Positions 56,401 to 64,000 of a stretch of DNA of 64,000 nucleotides are shown here, piece by piece. The stretch covers positions 964,438 to 1,028,437 of the forward strand of contig CAJNDS010001335.1 in NCBI GenBank assembly GCA_905221605.1. Direction: 5' to 3'. The stretch is from Symbiodinium natans (Eukaryota; Sar; Dinophyceae; Suessiales; Symbiodiniaceae). The notes below the pieces were generated by a model, which saw nothing but the letters and a program-made list of their open reading frames with translations, did not search any database and was not told the origin of the DNA. Position 1 is the first letter of the stretch, and each line of letters starts with the position of its first letter. A program made the translations under genes and the position numbers.

Positions 56401-56405
56401 TTCAG

Positions 56406-56484
56406 GGTCTGCGATGTCGGGTGCGATGCGGGTGCATGGCCTGCACCCTTTTTCAAAGGTGTGCAGCTGGTAGCCATGACTTCG
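56406..56484 (+). CDS. Candidate exon, unknown protein
   Basis: CDVGCDAGAWPAPFFKGVQL then VAMTS, TTCAG on the left and TTCG|GTAAAC on the right. TTTAGGG left, CCCTAAA right. Confidence 0.45.
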
Positions 56485-56560
56485 GTAAACCCAAAACCCT
56501 AAACCCTAAACCCTAAACCCTTAGAGGCTGGATACAAGAACTGTAAGTTTGTGCCTTCAG

Positions 56561-56668
56561 GCCTTTAGCTGGCGTTCAAGAGGTTGCCACGTGCCTCTTA
56601 CAGCCTACAGTACTTGGAGTGAACATGACTGGGGGAAAGCCTGTACCCCCATACAACATAAACCCTAG
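56561..56668 (+). CDS. Candidate terminal exon, unknown protein
   Basis: AFSWRSRGCHVPLTAYSTWS then EHDWGKACTPIQHKP and TAG after GTGCCTTCAG. An 18-nt piece with a GTAAGT donor (56525-56542) sits just upstream, too close to be the neighbouring exon. Confidence 0.45.
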   Translation, partial: AFSWRSRGCHVPLTAYSTWSEHDWGKACTPIQHKP

Positions 56669-56669
56669 C

Positions 56670-56735
56670 CCTAAACCCTGAACCCTAAACCCTAAACCCT
56701 ACACCCTAAACCCTAAACCCTAAACCCTAGACCCT
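56670..56735. repeat. CCCTAAA array
   Basis: C-rich units before the next exon. Confidence 0.95.
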
Positions 56736-56746
56736 GAAATTTCCAG

Positions 56747-56943
56747 AGGAGGATGTTGAGAAAAAAAGGAGCGGAGTTCAGCTTGGGTGTGCTAGAGGTT
56801 TTGTCAGGGGGTGGAGCGCTGATTTCGACAAAAAAACCCACATGGCCACAAGCTGCCAGGTACGAATTCGACTTCATACCTCCGACAGGCCAGATGCTGC
56901 CACATCTGCGCCCCGAAGCTCTAAAACCCTTGAAGCTCCCTGA
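56747..56943 (+). CDS. Candidate exon, two long open frames
   Basis: After AATTTCCAG. Frame 1 is EDVEKKRSGVQLGCARGFVR, GWSADFDKKTHMATSC with a donor CCAG|GTACGA at 56860; frame 2 from ATG reads GAEFSLGVLEVLSGGGALIS, KPTWPQAARYEFDFIPPTGQ. Both are protein-like. Confidence 0.45.
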
Positions 56944-56954
56944 AGCCCCAAAAC

Positions 56955-57115
56955 TACCCTAAACCCTAAACCCTAAACCCTAAACCCTAAACCCTAAACC
57001 CTAAACCCTAAACCCTTATACCCTCCTTAAACCCTGATTCGACCCAAGGCCCGCTCTGCCCGAGTTTAGGATTTAGGGTTTAGGGTTTAGGGTTTAGGGT
57101 TTAGGGTGCCAGGGC
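56955..57115. repeat. CCCTAAA, short insert, TTTAGGG
   Basis: C-rich to 57018, G-rich 57065-57105, i.e. exon-type polarity around a 45-bp piece. Confidence 0.9.
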
Positions 57116-57870
57116 CCTTTACCCGAAGTCAGGACCCGGCCACCTGCAAAGGGTTTCGGGGTTTAAGGAGGGTTTAAGGGTTCAGGGGTTTAAGGGTTTC
57201 GAATACCCAATCTGTCCCTTCGCGGACGTAAATGCTGGTCCCGCTTGGAGGTTCAGTGTTTAGGGTTTAGGGTTATGACCCCAAGTGTAACTGCATATAT
57301 AAGTCGCTACGTTCTCTAAGCAGGGCTCATCGGCTTTCTTCAGGGCTTACGGCCTAGTGAAGAACCAGGACTGCCATTCCTGAAGCACGGCTTAACACAA
57401 GGTTCCCTAACCCAGAACCCCAAGCCTAAAAACCTGAACCCAACCCTCGCTGTATTTCGGCTCCCTCGCAGTTTTTCGGCCCCCTCCGTTTTGGCTCGGG
57501 AGCCATGTCCGCCGCATACAGCGCCAGGTCTCCCCCGGAGGTGGGGAGCTTTTTGTGCGTTGCCCGCGCCCCCCCTCCCCCCCCCCCAATTTCCTTAGCC
57601 AAGAGTTGAACTTTAAACTTGTTTGGGTTTCCTTAGTCTGCAGGAATAACAAAGTTTAGCTTTTTCCCTTGGTTATTGGAGAAGTAAGCCAAGAGTCCCA
57701 ATCAAGTCGCTACGTTACAGTGTTGGCGGTTTTCATGGGGTGTTGCACAGGGCTTGCGGCTTAGCGTTTCGCGTCTTTTTTTGTTGCCAGTATTGCCCAA
57801 GACCCGATTTTGGCCCTTACTCGTTTATTCTTTCGGGGTTCGGTTCCCGCATAAAATAGCAAAGGGTACA
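57116..57870. other. Mostly unique spacer
   Basis: Contains a family A left-end fragment (CTTGGAGGTTCA at 57245) cut by TTTAGGG, and AAGTCGCTACGTT twice (57301, 57705). Open frames near 57500 are not resolved. Confidence 0.4.
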
Positions 57871-58072
57871 CACACACACAGACACTCTCTCTCTCTCTCT
57901 CTCGCTCGCTCTCTCTCTCTCTCTCGCTCTCGCTCTCGCTCTCGCTTTTTTCTTTTTTTTTTCTCTCTCTCTCTCTCTCTCTCGCTCTCGCTCGCGCTCT
58001 CGCTCTCTCTCTCTCTCTCGCTCTCGCTCTCGCTCTCGCTTTCTCTCTCTCTCTCTCTTTCTCTCTCTTTGT
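57871..58072. repeat. (CT)n with GCTCTC microsatellite
   Basis: Starts with (CA)n, then CT and CGCTCT units around a T-rich core. Confidence 0.97.
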
Positions 58073-58079
58073 TCCCAGG

Positions 58080-58367
58080 CTACTATACTCTGGGATCTAG
58101 TTATAGGACCCCGGGGGCACTTTGGCTTGCTTCTGAGGGTCTCAGCTTAGAGCTTGGTACAGGTTGCAGTGCTTAGGGTTTACAAGTAAACTCTTTTTCG
58201 GAGTTTTTGTGTTGGACAAGCGGCTCAACGTAGTAATATACATAGGACGTGCACCCTCGCAGCACGGTGCTGTGTACGGTATACGACACTGCCCCTATTT
58301 GTGGGACCCCGAGCGGCCCATATTCCCTTTTTTTGCGGGGTCAGGGGACCCTTCTAAGCCCATTTAA
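58080..58367 (+). CDS. Unrecognised open region
   Basis: YTLGSSYRTPGALWLASEGL ends at TAG 58174; the ATG frame 58164-58364 reads GFTSKLFFGVFVLDKRLNVV, IYIGRAPSQHGAVYGIRHC. Repeat-free; status open. Confidence 0.35.
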
Positions 58368-58384
58368 ACAGAAAAAGGGTTTGG

Positions 58385-58510
58385 TTTAGGGTTTAGGGTT
58401 TAGGGTTTAGGGTTTAGGGTTTAGGGTTTAGGGTTTAGGTTTAGGGTTTAGGGTTTAGGGTTTAGGGTTTAGGGTTTAGGGTTTAGGGTTTAGGGTTTAG
58501 GCTTTAGGGT
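58385..58510. repeat. TTTAGGG array
   Basis: Near-perfect heptamers, one shortened unit. Confidence 0.97.
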
Positions 58511-58576
58511 CTAGGGTTGTAGCACTCTACCTTGCGGCTCCGTGTAGGGCTGACTCAGGCCCCCCCAACCTCGCAG

Positions 58577-58657
58577 CGCCGTGATGACGGACACGACGAG
58601 GCATGGGAAAACGCAGAGGAGGCGGCCAAATGGGGCTGCATGATGCTCGGCTCGGAG
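58577..58657 (+). CDS. Candidate exon, unknown protein
   Basis: RRDDGHDEAWENAEEAAKWG then CMMLGSE, after AACCTCGCAG and before TTTAGGG. Highly charged helix; one of the strongest unassigned exons. Confidence 0.6.
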
Positions 58658-58659
58658 TT

Positions 58660-58707
58660 TAGGGTTTAGGGTTTAGGGTTTAGGGTTTAGGGTTTAGGGT
58701 TTAGGGT
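58660..58707. repeat. TTTAGGG array joining family E
   Basis: Ends TTTAGGGTTCAGCATCTCCA, the same repeat-to-element junction as at 30.03 kb (GGTTCAGCATCTC). Confidence 0.95.
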
Positions 58708-59690
58708 TCAGCATCTCCAGTTCAAGCATTCACGCTCGCTACTCTGATATCGAATATATACCCACCCACCCTTTGGATCCCATAACATTAGAAAAATATT
58801 TTAGTGTTTAACGGACCCAAAACCCGAAATCTAATCTAAGGCCCACAATAGGCCCTTTATGCTCTTAACCCTACGGTTTAGAAGCCCCTATCGGTGAAGG
58901 CTCGGTTTTGGTTAAAAATCCAGAAAACGAGAGCCCACCCAGAACCGTCGATTTCAGTACTAAAAAAATCGCATTTTGACTAGGACCCGGGGCGATCCTG
59001 GGGTCCCCCTCATTTGCTGTGTTTTTGGAAGCAAACTTTCCCTTTCAAGGGGGGTCGGAGGTTGAGGCAAGGGGGGTCTCCGAAGACTATTTTGCCTTTA
59101 AAATTCAAAAATACGACCCCCCCTTTTTGACCAAAACTAGGCCGTGAAAAGGTCGCGGGGGCAGTCCTTCATCAGAACTGAAGGAAAAAACCCTGAAACA
59201 CCCGGAAAAACATTGAAAAACCTTAAAAACACTGAAAAATTCTGAAAAACCTTGAAAAACCTTGAAAAACTTGATTGAAATTTCTGAAACCGGTGAAGGC
59301 TCGGTTTGGTCAAAAATCCAGAAAACGAGAGGCCACCCAGAACCGTCGATTTCAGTACTAAAAAATAGCATTTTTAACTGGGACCCGGGCCAATCCTGGG
59401 GTCTCATTTGGTGTGTTTTTAGAGGCAAACTTTCCCTTTCAAGGGGGGTCGGAGTTTGAGGCAAGGAGGGTCTCCGAAGACTATTTTGCCTTTAAAATTG
59501 AAAAATACGACCCCCCTTTGACCAAAACTAGGCTGTGAAAACCCTGAAATATCCTGAAAAACAGTGAAAAACCTTGAAAAACATTGAAAAACGCTGAAAA
59601 ACCTTGAAAAACCTTGAAAAACTCGGGGGAAAAGGAAAATCACCATTGCACACTTTTGAAGCCCAAAAGTCACCGTTGCCCACTTTTGAA
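58706..59690 (+). mobile_element. Family E composite repeat, copy 2
   Basis: Same order as 30033-31326: CAGCATCTCCAGTTCAAGCA, ACCCACCCACCC, GGACCCAAAACCCGAAATCT, two tandem segments with CTTTCCCTTTCAAGGGGGGT, GAAAAACC runs, ending with CACCGTTGCCCACTTTTGAA. The terminal 30-bp tandem is reduced to two units. Confidence 0.85.
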
Positions 59691-59714
59691 TTAGGGTTTA
59701 AATTCATTATGATA

Positions 59715-59810
59715 GAGAGGTTTAGGGTTTAGGGTTTAGGGTTTAGGGTTTAGGGTTTCGGGTTTCGGGTTTAGGGTTTAGGGTTTAGGGTTTAGGGTTT
59801 AGGGTGAGCT
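59715..59810. repeat. TTTAGGG array
   Basis: Heptamers with two TTTCGGG. Confidence 0.97.
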
Positions 59811-59821
59811 TCAGGGCTTTG

Positions 59822-59893
59822 GTAGGGTTCGATTCACTGGCAATGCTGTGGAAGGTGAATCCCTTCCTCGCCTTGACTGGCGTTCCCGTCTGA
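59822..59893 (+). CDS. Candidate terminal exon
   Basis: VGFDSLAMLWKVNPFLALTG then VPV and TGA. Confidence 0.35.
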   Translation, partial: VGFDSLAMLWKVNPFLALTGVPV

Positions 59894-59934
59894 CACCCCC
59901 CGTAAAACCGCAAAAAACCCCTAAGGCCTCAACC

Positions 59935-60230
59935 ATAAACCCTAAACCCTAAACCCTAAACCCTAAACCCTACACCCTAAACCCTATAGGGTCTAGGGTT
60001 TCGGGTTTAGGGTGCAAAAGTTTAGGGGTTTCAGGTTCACCTCTCAGCACTGGACCCTAAAGCTCCAAGCCGCTAAAGCCCTCAAGCCCCCGAAAGCATG
60101 AAATACAAAACCCCCAACCCTAAACCCCTGAAGCCTCAAACGCCCTTCGCCCTTAAACTTGCCTTAAACCCGAAACTTTAAACTCTACACCCAATCCTAG
60201 CTCTAACCCTAAACCCAACCCTAGGAACAC
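59935..60230. repeat. C-rich telomere-type block
   Basis: CCCTAAA to 59985, then degraded units up to the acceptor ACACTCAG. Confidence 0.8.
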
Positions 60231-60234
60231 TCAG

Positions 60235-60307
60235 GATTTGCCACTGCGTCGCGCGCGACGCCGTGGCGCCAAGTTGTTGTGGAGAGCTCTTCTGTGAGAC
60301 CTGCTGG
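60235..60307 (+). CDS. RING/TRAF zinc-finger protein, RING exon 1
   Basis: ICHCVARDAVAPSCCGELFC then ETCW. This matches the first three-quarters of a RING finger (…C, DAV-P-C-C-G-x-x-F-C-x-x-C), with the first cysteine expected in an earlier exon. It is cut by a GC-type donor (TGG|GCTCCT) in phase 0. RING proteins usually act as ubiquitin E3 ligases; here this is an inference from the fold. Confidence 0.65.
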
Positions 60308-60738
60308 GCTCCTGGGCTAGGGTTGGGGATTGAGGGCTCATGTTTTTTGAAGCTAAGGGGGCTGGTTGAGGGTTTAGGGAAGGGCAATGGTTTGGGACAA
60401 GCTTTCTGTTCCGGATATATATATATATATATAGATAGACATACTAAATGAGTTTAGGGTTCAGGTTTAAACGCTCTCAATTCTAGCCCTACACCTTAGC
60501 AGAAAGTTTTGACACGGTTGAAGCAGACGTCGGACGGGTTGTGTGGCAAAAGGTGACTAAACTTCAAGCTTATACTACTATTTTGCTAAAGACCCCCAAA
60601 GAAACAAAGACGCCCGTATAAGCAAGGACATTGCGCTCATTGGGGGGTTCTTCGGCAAATATAGTTTAGCAGCAGAATTTGTAGCTGATAGTGCGCGTCT
60701 TATGGGGGGGCTGCTTCTTGCAGGGCTTTGGGGTGCAG
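60308..60738 (+). other. Intron between RING exons
   Basis: GC-AG. Begins with GGCTAGGG, TTGAGGG and TTTAGGG-like units; contains (TA)n at 60415-60435. The rest is unique; the acceptor is GGGGTGCAG. Confidence 0.5.
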
Positions 60739-60783
60739 GCAAGATGCCAGCAGCGTGAGAAGAAGTGCCCACACTGCCGCGAA
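60739..60783 (+). CDS. RING/TRAF zinc-finger protein, RING exon 2
   Basis: ARCQQREKKCPHCRE, 15 codons, giving the last cysteine pair (CPHC) of the RING finger. Joined in phase 0 it makes ETCW-ARCQQREKKCPHCRE, the normal RING spacing. A GC donor (GAA|GCGTCG) is assumed; otherwise the frame runs to TAG at 60871. Confidence 0.65.
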
Positions 60784-60899
60784 GCGTCGACTGGCGCAGA
60801 TCCGGCCAACAAGGATCGCAAAGCGATCAGGAAGCTCGGCAGCGACAGTCGGCGTCATCACCGGTGCAAATAGGATAACAGCCACCGTGCTGAGACTAC

Positions 60900-61010
60900 T
60901 GCGAAGCCCTAAACCGTATAAAAGCCCTAAACCCAAATCCCTAATCCCCAAACCCTAAACCCTAAACCCCAAACACAAAACCCAAAACCCCAAGCCCTAT
61001 AAACCCTAAA
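60900..61010. repeat. C-rich telomere-type repeat inside the gene
   Basis: CCCTAAA and CCCCAAA units between RING exon 2 and the TRAF exon. Confidence 0.85.
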
Positions 61011-61199
61011 GCAAACTTGAGTCTTCAGGTGCCCAAGATTCATGTTCCTAACTTGGTAGCACCGGGGGGTTTCAGGTCCGGCCGGGCGAAGTTGCTGGGT
61101 CCTCCCGAAGCACTTCGCAGTTTTGACTTTATGGCTGGCTCTGGTGCACAAACCAGAACGCCTTGTTGACCCCAACCACCATTTGACAAAAACTGCAAG

Positions 61200-61358
61200 A
61201 TCCTGGCAGAGCTGGCGCCGAAGGGCCCGAAGCAGTTGGTAAGAAAAGAGTGCCTGCACGCGCGGAGGAACCTCGAGCTCAAGTGCCCCTTGGGCTGCGG
61301 CTCTGTTGTCAGCCTCTGCCGCAAGGACCAGCACCTGGCCGAGGCCAGCGAAAGGGTC
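61200..61358 (+). CDS. RING/TRAF protein, first TRAF-type zinc finger exon
   Basis: The frame (open from 61170) reads ILAELAPKGPKQLVRKECLH, ARRNLELKCPLGCGSVV, SLCRKDQHLAEASERV. KCPLGCGSVV…H is the start of a TRAF-type finger. Left border uncertain (several AGs); donor GGTC|GTTGGG followed by G-rich repeat. Confidence 0.6.
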
Positions 61359-61680
61359 GTTGGGTTTTGGCCTGCGGTTTCGGGATTGAGGGCTTGTGGG
61401 GGGCTTTAAGGGCTCGGGCACATGAAGGATTGAGGGTTTAGGGCAAGCCCCACAAGCCTTTCAAGGGTCGGCTGCGATGCTGGATTGTTTCCATACAGCG
61501 ATGTGCAAATTCTTGGGTACCCTAAACAAAGCCACCATCTAGAGAACTGGCAAAATGGTGCCTGGGTGTCCGAACCCCAAACCCCAAACCCCAAACCCTA
61601 AACCCTAAAGCCTAAACCCTAAACCCCAAACCTAGACCCTTAACCCCAAAGCCTAAACCCCAAACCCTAAACCCTAAAGC
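61359..61680. other. G-rich then C-rich intron part
   Basis: TTTCGGG and TTGAGGG to 61445; unique; CCCCAAA and CCCTAAA 61573-61680. Confidence 0.6.
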
Positions 61681-62160
61681 CCTAAAGCCTGATGTCCATG
61701 TGACAGGCCTGCAGCGAACGAAAAGTCTTTTGCAGCAACTGACACTGGGCGTTTTCTGGAGGTTTGCTTTTGCTAGATGGGGTAGCTGGGGTATGCAGGG
61801 CCAATGCATGTAGGGCACGCGGGGTATGCAGGGTATACAGGGAACGTATACGAGGCATATAGGGTGTGTCGCCTCCCTGTGCTGGACTCTTATGGGTTGA
61901 TAGAAGGCCTTGGGCTATATCAGCTGCTCCCCGAAGTCTTTTAAGACAATCCATCCGTATCCTCAGCTTCGAGGCAACATGCAGTGTAGCAGCGTTGCGC
62001 CAGTAACTGCACAGCATCGCCCATGATTAGCAGTGATCGTGGAGGTGCTGTTGTGGTGGTGGTAGAATTTCTAAACAAGCAGCCCAGGCAATGCCTCAGT
62101 GGTCGCACGTGAATTGGAGAAGCACCAGACATCTGAGCTCCTCGTCGGAGTAATAGGTAG
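61681..62160 (-). other. Unique stretch with minus-strand open frames
   Basis: Minus frames read RNAATLHVASKLRIRMDCLK and RSLLIMGDAVQLLAQRCYTA, in different frames. Also GGGGTATGCAGG-type tandem units at 61790-61850. Status open. Confidence 0.3.
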
Positions 62161-62860
62161 GCCCTTGGGATATGCCATATTTGCCTTATTGATTTTTTTC
62201 GAGAGGGTTTTTGAAGGTAATCCTAGATCATGAGTTGTTTTTGCCTATGCATTGTGCACGCTTGGATCGACGTTTTAAGTTTTGTCTTCGAGGGAGGCAA
62301 GGCCTCAGATGGCATAAAACAGAACCATGTCGCTACATAAACCAGACTGACAAGCAGTCGTCTTTGCGTCCATCTACATATTCGCTAGGTGTGGCCGTGG
62401 CCCCTCAGCGTTTAGAAGAGTTTCGTTTAAGGAAAAGATGAAGATGATAAAGAAGAATCAAAGCATGATAAAGAATTACGTAGTCGTATCGAAGGTGATG
62501 TATTAACCGAAAGTCCTGATATTAATTTTAGGTATGTTGAGTCGTGCATGTGCAGTGATACCATAAATTATGTGAATCATTGACCTTACATTTGCCACTA
62601 GACAAAAATACTTTTATTGATGCGTTTTGACTTTTTGTGCGAGTGGACACTGTTGAAAAATTCTTGTCTTCATAAATGTTTATTGCATTACAAAAAAAGG
62701 TTTTGAATTGAATTTACTGTTGTCTTTTTGGGTGATATTTTCTTTGTTTATTTCGACGACGACTTGGACCTGTATATAATTAAGTATTCTAATATCAGCA
62801 AGTCCTGTGGTGCTTGGTACATTTGTTTCTTTACTGCATGAGGGCGGGCAGGTGCATTTG
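62160..62860 (+). other. AT-rich island with coding-like pieces
   Basis: Frame 62211-62438 reads ILDHELFLPMHCARLDRRFK and SLRPSTYSLGVAVAPQRLEE; after a frame change DEDDKEESKHDKELRSRIEG and TESPDINFRYVESCMC run to TGA at 62581. Codons end mostly in A or T, unlike all other coding pieces here. It may be an insertion of foreign or element origin inside the last intron. Confidence 0.4.
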
Positions 62861-62867
62861 GCGCCCT

Positions 62868-63650
62868 GAACCCCAAACCCTAAACTCCTAAACCCCTAAA
62901 CCCCTAAACTCCTAAACTCCTAAACTCCTAAACCCTAAACCCCTAAACCCCTAAACCCCTAAACCCCTAAACCCCTAAACCCCTAAACCCCTAAACCCCT
63001 AAACCCCTAAGCCCCTAAGCCCCAAAACCCCTACCTAAACCCCTACCTAAACCCCTACATAAACCCCTACCTAAACCCCTACCTAAACCCCTACGTAAAC
63101 CCCTACCAAAACCCCCTACCTAAACCCCTACCTAAACCCCTACGTACCTAAACCCCCAAACCCCTAAACCCCTAAACCCCTAAACCCCTAAACCCCTAAA
63201 CCCCTAAACCCCTAAACCCCTAAACCCCTAAACACCTAAACCCCTAAACCCCTAAACCCCTAAACCCCTAAACCCCTAAACCCCTAAACCCCTAAACCCC
63301 TAAACCCCTAAACCCCTAAACCCCTAAACCCCTAAACCCCTAAACCCTAAACCCCTAAACCCCTAAAAACCCCTAAACCCCTAACCCCCTAAACCCCTAA
63401 ACTAAACCCCTAAACCCCCAACCCTAAACCCCTAAACCCCTAAACCCCTACACCCCTAAACCCCTAAACCCCTAACCCCTAAACCCCTAAACCCGTAAAC
63501 CCGTAAACCCCTAAACCCCTAAACCCCTAAACCCCTAAACCCCTAAACCCCTAAACCCCGAAACCCCGAAACCCCTAAACCCCTAAACCCCTAAACCCCT
63601 AAACCCGTAAACCCCTAAACCCGTAAACCCCTAAACCCCTAAACCCTCAA
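62868..63650. repeat. CCCCTAAA octamer array, about 780 bp
   Basis: The longest single array. Sub-blocks CCCCTACCTAAA (63025-63140) and CCCGTAAA variants. It ends just before the last TRAF exon. Confidence 0.97.
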
Positions 63651-63657
63651 CCGCAAG

Positions 63658-63970
63658 GTGCGAGGCCAACTTCAAGAAGTGCCGGCTTTGCGGAGAGCGC
63701 GTCCGGCTGGATGCCATGGTGGCACACCTGGAAACGAATGTGGGACAGCACATGGCAGCTGTGTTGACTCTGCTTCTCGGGAAAGACACAGAGCATGCAG
63801 AAAATTGGTTCAGGGCTGGGCGTTTGCCTGCGTTTTTTTGGGTTCTGACTGCTGTGCATGCTGGCCGTCTGGGGATCGAATCCAGCAAGAAACTGCTTCT
63901 GCGCGGCAGTCGCAGAACCCGAAAAGTGTGTGAGAAGCAAAAGAGATGTCGGCAGAGCCTGCCTTTTTGA
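63658..63970 (+). CDS. RING/TRAF protein, second TRAF-type finger exon
   Basis: CEANFKKCRLCGERVRLDAM then VAHLETNVGQHM. CRLCGERV…H…H matches a TRAF-type finger near the point where family members continue to NVGQHM. The frame stays open (TLLLGKDTEHAENWFRAGRL) to TGA at 63968, but the donor may come earlier. Acceptor CCGCAAG. Confidence 0.6.
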
Positions 63971-64000
63971 ACCTTGAACAGCTTGGACGCAGCCAGTGGC
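63971..64000. other. Window end
   Basis: Unique sequence beyond the stop of the last open frame; too short to interpret. Confidence 0.3.

Noticed and set aside
57754-58176. Ser/Leu-rich 140-codon frame
   Set aside because: Mostly a CT and CGCT microsatellite.
1-64000. CRISPR-like direct repeats
   Set aside because: Repeats are telomere-type heptamers or satellites without regular unique spacers, and exon-intron structure points to a eukaryote.

Overview
The window looks like nuclear DNA of an alga or other protist whose telomere repeat is TTTAGGG. A dinoflagellate fits best. The reasons are GC-rich exon-sized coding pieces, GC-AG as well as GT-AG introns in the two genes that can be pieced together, and a decayed reverse transcriptase with a SVDAIGAFDHV motif of the type I associate with dinoflagellate non-LTR elements. 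The call is an inference; chlorophytes, cryptophytes and chromerids also carry TTTAGGG telomeres.

The dominant feature is telomere-like repeat (CCCTAAA or TTTAGGG and variants) spread over nearly all 64 kb. It does not lie at random. Open, exon-sized stretches (about 15-60 codons) usually have CCCTAAA on their left and TTTAGGG on their right, so the space between two exons runs G-rich then C-rich. Many candidate exons end directly at G|GTTTAG and start after an ordinary CAG or TAG. Long continuous genes are absent; the long open frames are mostly translated repeats.

Two genes can be assembled on the + strand. A glutaredoxin-like protein (CxxC, then a DIPVFH strand) is split over at least four exons in 37130-40135, with matching codon phase at each junction. 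A RING plus TRAF-type zinc-finger protein lies in 60235-63970. In both, the introns are largely telomere-like repeat. About 70 further exon candidates are listed without family assignment.

Mobile and repeat content: a reverse transcriptase fragment broken by telomeric arrays (5.3-5.8 kb), an OTU-protease-like relic with a frameshift (34.3-34.6 kb), at least five short inverted-repeat families (A, B, C, D, F) present in several copies, a 1-1.3 kb dispersed composite repeat (E) at 30.0-31.3 and 58.7-59.7 kb, a GCCATTGGC palindrome array (16.7-17.0 kb), a perfect 16-bp TIR element (16.07-16.22 kb), a 90-base C run, and minisatellites. Telomeric repeats sit inside several inverted-repeat elements, once between 19-bp direct repeats.

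Region by region: 1-1.3 kb telomere-like block that may be a true chromosome end; 1.3-15.3 kb exon pieces in repeat; 15.3-17.1 kb satellite-rich block; 17.2-36.6 kb exon pieces plus short elements; 36.8-40.9 kb glutaredoxin-like gene; 41-46 kb exon pieces and elements; 46.1-48.2 kb repeat-poor island with a frameshifted unknown gene; 48.4-59.9 kb exon pieces, a GGCCAG minisatellite and copy two of repeat E; 60.2-64 kb RING/TRAF gene, with an AT-rich island inside its last intron. No tRNA, rRNA or CRISPR was seen.
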